64,000 bases of DNA from Phycisphaerae bacterium (GTDB taxonomy: Bacteria; Planctomycetota; Phycisphaerae; Sedimentisphaerales; Anaerobacaceae). Positions 59,949-64,000 of this stretch are shown here, in pieces. The stretch spans positions 62,001 to 126,000 of the forward strand of contig JAAYBV010000053.1 of NCBI GenBank assembly GCA_012744475.1, read 5' to 3'. The position numbers and the translations under genes were made by a program. Each line of letters opens with the position of its first letter. Position 1 is the first letter of the stretch. The notes beneath the pieces were generated by a model, which was not told where the DNA came from, made no database searches, and saw only the letters and a program-made list of their open reading frames with translations.

Positions 59949-61721
59949 GTGCTGAAACGGATGCTGGTCATCGCAGTGCTGGCGGCTGTCGCGAACGCCG
60001 CGTTGGGGCAGACGTTGCTGGAAGAGGCGCGCCGGCGGCTGGAGGACCTGCGGCTGGGCTCGTACGCGACGTCGCATCACGTCGAGCGGATGGCGACGGA
60101 CGAGGCCTTTCGTGCGGCCGTCTGGGACGCGGTCGAGCGGATGGGGATCACGAAGCTCTATCTGGAGGTCTATCGCGGCGGGCATACGGTGCCATCCGAG
60201 CAGCTTGTCGAGGTGCGCGACTGGCTCCAGGGTCGCGACATCAACGTGGTCGGTGGCATCGCCACCGTGCCGGGCGGCGACGTGGGCGTCCGGCAGCAGG
60301 GCCCTCTCGGCTGGTTCAACTGGCAGAACGAAAAGACGCAGCGCGACCTGGAGCGTATCATCCGTGCCAGCGCACCGCTGTTCGATACGTTCATTGTCGA
60401 CGATTTTCTCTGTACGGGCGACGTCAGCGCCGAATCGGAACGGGCCAAAGGCGAGCGTTCCTGGGGCCAATACCGGCGCGAGCTGCTCACCGAGCTGGCG
60501 CAGTCGATCTTCCTCCGGCCGGCCAGGGAGGTCCATCCCGGCATCACCATGATCGTCAAGTTCCCTCAGTGGCACGATCGGTTCTTTCTGTTCGGCTATG
60601 ACACCGCGACATTTCCACGTCTGTTCGATCGCGTGTGGGTCGGCACGGAAACGCGGGGACGCAACACGCAGCGGTTCGGCTTTGTGCAGCCTTACGAGGG
60701 ATTTGTCAACTACCGCTGGCTGGCGGATATCGCAGGCGAGAAGATCGGCGGCGCGTGGTTCGATCACGGCGACTGCGCCGAGCACGATTTCCTCGACCAG
60801 GCGTACACGAGCGTGCTTGCCGGAGCGCCGGAACTGGTCTTCTTCAATTTGGGCGACGTCGTCGCAGGCCATCCGGACCATGCAAAAGTCGCGAGCCGGT
60901 TCGCGCAACTGGCGGACCTGGCCGCGTTCGTGCGGAAGCACCCTGTCGTGGGTGTACCCGCATACAAGCCGCCGAACAGCGATCCGGCCGGCGATATGTA
61001 CCTGATGGATTTCCTCGGCATGCTGGGCATCCCGCTGGTGCCGGTGCACCAATTCCCGAGCGAAGCGCCGGTCATCTTCCTGGCTGCTCAGGCGGCGGCC
61101 GATCCCGACCTGTACGAGCATGTCCAGAAGGCGCGGGCGCGCGGTGTGCATCTGATTCTGACGACGAATCTGCTAATTGCCTGGCCTCAGGGCCGAGAGC
61201 TTGCCGCCAGGATCGGTGTCGATCCGGATTTCCGATCGGCGCCCACGCACGCGGCCTGCGGCACGGAATCGGAGTCCGCGGACGTCATTCTCGAATCGCC
61301 CATCGAAGTGGTGCCGCGGACGGATGACGTCATCTGCATATCGCAAGGGCGGCGGCTGTTGCTCCTGCGCACGGTGAACAACATCTCTCTGCTCAACACG
61401 CACACGTATGACCAGGCGGACTTCGACGCGGTGGGCGAGGTGCTGCTGTGCCCCCGCCCGCTGCGTCTGCTGTCTCTGGGCGAGCCGGCCTTGACCGCGT
61501 TGCGCACGGCGTTTGCCGGTGGGAAACCGCCGGCCTTCGAAGGTCCGGCGTCCGTCACATACCATCCGTTTGCCGATGCGAGCCGGGGCGATTGTGTGCT
61601 CCAGAACTTCAACGATCGAGCCGTCAAGGTCAGTCTGACATTGACGGAGGGCGAAGTTCGCCGGGCCTTCACGATCCCGCCGCGCGATCGCGTCTGGATC
61701 GCGTCCGGAGAGGCGAGATAA
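59949..61721 (+). CDS. Secreted protein of unknown function, possibly glycosidase-like
   Basis: 590 aa. The GTG at 59949 is preferred because GGAGGT lies six bases upstream; ATG 59922 is less well placed. Signal peptide (MLVIAVLAAVANAALGQ). The middle has a TIM-barrel-like pattern: GITKLYLEVYRGGHTVPSEQ (about 74-93), FDTFIVDDFLCTG (about 147-160) and ITMIVKFPQWHDR (about 199-211), reminiscent of secreted glycoside hydrolase-like families. Catalytic residues cannot be assigned. It converges on the Msr gene with 16 bp between. Confidence 0.65.
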   Translation: MLKRMLVIAVLAAVANAALGQTLLEEARRRLEDLRLGSYATSHHVERMATDEAFRAAVWDAVERMGITKLYLEVYRGGHTVPSEQLVEVRDWLQGRDINVVGGIATVPGGDVGVRQQGPLGWFNWQNEKTQRDLERIIRASAPLFDTFIVDDFLCTGDVSAESERAKGERSWGQYRRELLTELAQSIFLRPAREVHPGITMIVKFPQWHDRFFLFGYDTATFPRLFDRVWVGTETRGRNTQRFGFVQPYEGFVNYRWLADIAGEKIGGAWFDHGDCAEHDFLDQAYTSVLAGAPELVFFNLGDVVAGHPDHAKVASRFAQLADLAAFVRKHPVVGVPAYKPPNSDPAGDMYLMDFLGMLGIPLVPVHQFPSEAPVIFLAAQAAADPDLYEHVQKARARGVHLILTTNLLIAWPQGRELAARIGVDPDFRSAPTHAACGTESESADVILESPIEVVPRTDDVICISQGRRLLLLRTVNNISLLNTHTYDQADFDAVGEVLLCPRPLRLLSLGEPALTALRTAFAGGKPPAFEGPASVTYHPFADASRGDCVLQNFNDRAVKVSLTLTEGEVRRAFTIPPRDRVWIASGEAR

Positions 61722-61737
61722 CAGCCTTCCCTGCCGA

Positions 61738-63309
61738 TCAGAAGATGCGCCGATAGATGTGGCAATAGGGCGTCTTCTGCGTCTTGTTGTAGTAATCCTG
61801 GTGATAGTCCTCGGCCGGCCAGAAGGTGCTGGCGGCGGTGATCTCGGTCTTGACGTCGTAGCCCTTCTGCCGGAGTACCTGCACCAGATTCTCGGCGATC
61901 TGCTTCTGCTCGTCGTTCAGATAGAAGACGCCCGAGCGGTACTGCCTTCCGATGTCCGGGCCCTGGCGGTTCAACTGCGTGAAATCGTGCGTCTCGAAGA
62001 AAAGCCTGGCCAGCGTCTCGTAGCTGGTCCGGTTGGGGTCGTAGATGACCTCCACCGCCTCGGCGTGGCCGGTGCGGTCGGTGCAGACCTGCTTGTAGGT
62101 CGGCCGGTCCACGTGACCGCCGATGTAGCCGACGGTGGTGGCGAGCACGCCGGGGGCCCGCTGCATGTGATACTCCGTCCCCCAGAAGCAGCCGGAAGCG
62201 AAGATCGCTCGCTCGGTCTTCGGCTTGGCGGCGGCCCGCGCGTTGCGCAGGTCGGCCGAGAGGAAGTCCATCGAGATCGAGTTGACGCAGTAGCGTGTAT
62301 TCTTCGGCGTCAGTTGCTCGCCCTGGAAGACGTGCCCCAGGTGCCCGCCGCAGTTGGCGCAGAGGATCTCGGTCCGCATCCCGTCGGCGTCGGGCTGCCA
62401 CTTGACCGCGCCGGGAATCTGATCGTCGAAGCTGGGCCAGCCGCATTCCGAGCGGAACTTCGACGCTGATTCGAACAGCTCGGCCCCGCATCGCTTGCAG
62501 GTGTAGACGCCGTTTTCGAAGAAGTTGTTGTACCTGCCGGTGAAGGGCCGCTCGGTCCCTTTGTAGAGAATGACGCGCTCCTCCTCGGGTGTCAGTTCGT
62601 TGTACATGGTCTGCTCTCGGTAAAGGGACAGGTTGGCGACTGAAACATCGACCTCGATGTTCTTCTTTGCCGCGACGATGGCGACGGTTCGCAGGCCGGC
62701 CGGGTCCAGCGGCGCCTGCACCAGGACCGGGACGAACTGCATGAACGGCAGCTTGACCTCCTGCCATTGCCCGTTCGTCTGGAGCGCCGCCTCATAATAC
62801 TGCGTGGCGAACCGCGTGTCTTTGGTCCGCAGGCGAATCGCGTAGGATTCGCCGTTGCCCTTGACCCGCAGTCTCAGACCCGCAAAACCGTGGGCATCGA
62901 AGTTCCGGCCTCGCGGGTGCAGGGCGAGCTGGGCCGCGATGAATCCGCCTCGGTCGGCGGATGTAACGGACCCGGTCAGGTGCAGGCACGCTTGCCCATC
63001 CTGCTGTACGAACTCCAGCTTCGTGGCGAGGGCATCTTGCCCTTGCGCTTTCTCCTCGGCACGAGGGCGGGACGCCCTCGCCACGGCGCCGCCCGAAGTC
63101 TGATCCGTTCGCAAGGCCCACTTGGTTCCGAGCACGCTGAGCTGATCCTTGCCGGAGAAGTCGTCGATCAGTCGCTCTGGCGCTGCAGGCGATCGGCTCT
63201 GGGTAGCTGTAGGACCGGTCTGCTGCCCCCAAGCTACGACAAATACAGTGCTTATGAGAATCATGAGTGCCGCGAATCCGGCTGCCGTGAAACGCTTTAT
63301 CCGGTTCAT
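61738..63309 (-). CDS. Exported CIA30-MsrB-MsrA fusion (methionine sulfoxide reductase)
   Basis: 523 aa. Signal peptide (about 1-29); a CIA30/NDUFAF1-like jelly roll (about 45-232, LIDDFSG at the start and LRLRVKGNGESYAIRL); MsrB (about 238-350) with Zn ligands C271, C274, C317, C320 and catalytic C341 in RYCVNSIS; then MsrA (about 367-523) with catalytic C374 in ASGCFWGTEYH. It should repair both methionine sulfoxide isomers outside the cytoplasm. A 61-bp inverted repeat is in-frame at residues about 76-96 in the CIA30 part. Start 63309 has AAGGAG. Confidence 0.9.
   Translation of the reverse strand: MNRIKRFTAAGFAALMILISTVFVVAWGQQTGPTATQSRSPAAPERLIDDFSGKDQLSVLGTKWALRTDQTSGGAVARASRPRAEEKAQGQDALATKLEFVQQDGQACLHLTGSVTSADRGGFIAAQLALHPRGRNFDAHGFAGLRLRVKGNGESYAIRLRTKDTRFATQYYEAALQTNGQWQEVKLPFMQFVPVLVQAPLDPAGLRTVAIVAAKKNIEVDVSVANLSLYREQTMYNELTPEEERVILYKGTERPFTGRYNNFFENGVYTCKRCGAELFESASKFRSECGWPSFDDQIPGAVKWQPDADGMRTEILCANCGGHLGHVFQGEQLTPKNTRYCVNSISMDFLSADLRNARAAAKPKTERAIFASGCFWGTEYHMQRAPGVLATTVGYIGGHVDRPTYKQVCTDRTGHAEAVEVIYDPNRTSYETLARLFFETHDFTQLNRQGPDIGRQYRSGVFYLNDEQKQIAENLVQVLRQKGYDVKTEITAASTFWPAEDYHQDYYNKTQKTPYCHIYRRIF
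63023..63083. repeat. Family E inverted repeat, in-frame inside Msr fusion
   Basis: 61 bp with 11-bp perfect arms GTGGCGAGGGC / GCCCTCGCCAC. It encodes part of VARASRPRAEEKAQGQDALA within the CIA30-like domain. Confidence 0.85.
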
Positions 63310-63424
63310 AGCTGCTCCTTTCATAGCTGACTACTATGTATACTGGGAGTCGCAGCCTATTGTTTTCCACTTTTGGCGGCAGGGGCGTCGATTGCCCGAC
63401 GGCGGTGGTCTGTCGAGCTCGGTC

Positions 63425-63452
63425 GTAAGGGCGAGGCATGCCTCGCCCCTAC
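63425..63452. repeat. Family A variant palindrome
   Basis: 28 bp, same arms (GTAAGGGCGA / TCGCCCCTAC) but centre GGCATGCC instead of ATNATNAT. Probably a sister subfamily of A. Confidence 0.85.
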
Positions 63453-63506
63453 CAACAACCTCGCAGACAACGCCGCCGGCCCCTCCCGCGCCTGATGGCC
63501 GGCGTG

Positions 63507-63543
63507 GTGTGGCAGCGGCAAGCGTGCTTGCCGATGGTGGCAG
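63507..63543. repeat. Family B half element
   Basis: GTGTGGCAGCGGCAAGC followed by GCTTGCCGATGG, matching the thiF copy in part. Confidence 0.75.
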
Positions 63544-63609
63544 ACGGTCTCCTGCCCTCGTGCAGGGCGGGCCAATTCCTGACCGGAGCGATCCGTCCGG
63601 ATATGGAGC

Positions 63610-63640
63610 GAGGGGCTGGGATCATCGATCCCAGCCCCTC
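63610..63640. terminator. Perfect hairpin downstream of LamG gene
   Basis: 13-bp perfect stem GAGGGGCTGGGAT / ATCCCAGCCCCTC with a 5-nt loop, 33 bases past the stop of the minus-strand LamG gene. There is no T-run, so it may be a Rho-assisted or repeat-derived hairpin. Confidence 0.45.
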
Positions 63641-63672
63641 GGGCACTGCTGTTGTTGATCTGCGTCTTCGGG

Positions 63673-64000
63673 TCAGAACGGCTTGGCCACCGGTGTGGTC
63701 ACGCCGGCGAGCCACAGGATCTCCCCTTCGGACAGGGCCTTGTCGTAGACCCGGACGTCGTCGAGCAGACCGATGTACAGCTTGTACAGGCCGCCCGCCG
63801 TGTGGTCGGTGATCGCGCCGATATAGGCGTTGTGCTGCGACGTGCCGGCGAGATTGTACTGCTCGGTGGCGACGGCGGTTCCTTCCAGCGCCCCGTCGAT
63901 GAAGATCCGCAGGTTGACGCCTTGCCTCTGGCCGGCCACCGAATGCCACTCATCGTCGTTGGTCACGCTTGCCGAGTTGATCACGTACTTGGTGACGTCG
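63673..64000 (-). CDS. LamG-domain exoprotein, 3' end only
   Basis: C-terminal part (about 108 aa) of a minus-strand gene that runs off the right edge of the window. The text WHSVAGQRQGVNLRIFIDG and LLDDVRVYDKALSEGEILWL matches the end of LamG/concanavalin-like modules and closely resembles the end of the LamG exoprotein at 9824. The start is outside the window; the open frame continues to base 64000. Likely another secreted carbohydrate- or surface-binding protein. Confidence 0.82.
   Translation of the reverse strand, partial: DVTKYVINSASVTNDDEWHSVAGQRQGVNLRIFIDGALEGTAVATEQYNLAGTSQHNAYIGAITDHTAGGLYKLYIGLLDDVRVYDKALSEGEILWLAGVTTPVAKPF

Larger units (their letters stand above)
63310..63672. 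other. Repeat-containing intergenic region
   Basis: About 360 bp with a family A variant (63425-63452), a family B copy (63507-63543) and a strong hairpin (63610-63640). No gene is supported; small open frames here are repeat-derived. Confidence 0.6.

Noticed and set aside
61738..63309. Two separate msr genes
   Set aside because: The frame is continuous through the signal peptide, CIA30-like, MsrB and MsrA parts, with one start and one stop; it is a single fusion.

Overview
The window is a GC-rich chromosomal segment. It most likely comes from an anaerobic or facultative member of the Planctomycetota, probably the Phycisphaerae/Sedimentisphaerales side. That assignment is inferred from gene content: five Gfo/Idh/MocA oxidoreductases (four with Tat-like N-termini), GH127-type arabinofuranosidases, very large LamG/discoidin and CotH/lamin-tail exoproteins, H-x-DG prepilin-like proteins, and a radical-SAM gene of the alternative (siroheme-dependent) heme pathway. 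No rRNA, tRNA, CRISPR array, integrase or transposase was seen.

Layout. 1-8.5 kb: a type II secretion / type IV pilus-like cluster in the order gspH-I-J-K-L-M-C-D, with a secretin that carries extra N-type domains. 8.5-17.4 kb: an AraC regulator, then two giant secreted proteins sharing a novel N-terminal domain, with a prepilin-like gene between them; these are plausible cargo or surface partners of the secretion system. 17.4-18.6 kb: an intergenic repeat pile-up, a small unknown gene and a LigD-type 3'-phosphoesterase-like protein. 18.6-21.9 kb: a TPP-riboswitch-controlled thiS-thiG-thiH-thiF operon. 22-30.5 kb (minus strand): a glycan-degradation block with two GH127 proteins flanked by two Gfo/Idh oxidoreductases. 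30.8-38.8 kb (plus strand): ahbC-like radical SAM, a tandem-domain metallopeptidase-like protein, a DPP-IV-type peptidase and two Gfo/Idh proteins. 38.9-41.7 kb (minus): another Gfo/Idh and a 13-repeat ankyrin lipoprotein. 42.3-51.3 kb: a secreted PEP-synthase/PPDK-like protein, a secreted nitrilase-family protein, a beta-helix protein, and an epimerase / DHDPS-family / ceramidase-like operon. 51.4-59.6 kb: two paralogous small secreted proteins, a GKRP/MurQ-like double-SIS protein, and a peptidoglycan-recycling operon (anmK-murQ-sodium symporter). 59.6-64 kb: two unknown proteins, a CIA30-MsrB-MsrA fusion and the end of another LamG protein.

The most striking signal cuts across all of this. 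At least eight families of short palindromic or inverted-repeat elements (about 25 copies in 64 kb) are scattered between and inside genes. The commonest (family A, 28 bp, 12 copies) has arms GTAGGGGCGAAT / ATTCGCCCCTAC around a variable centre. Four copies lie in-frame inside proteins, always in the one reading frame that cannot contain a stop (V-G-A-N-x-x-S-P-L). Four other copies supply the stop codon of the upstream gene. Other families sit in-frame inside ThiF, a sodium/solute symporter and the Msr fusion. In ThiF the element coincides with the loss of the expected catalytic cysteine. The pattern resembles the coding-sequence-invading palindromic elements known from Rickettsia, but the families here look different and are multiple.
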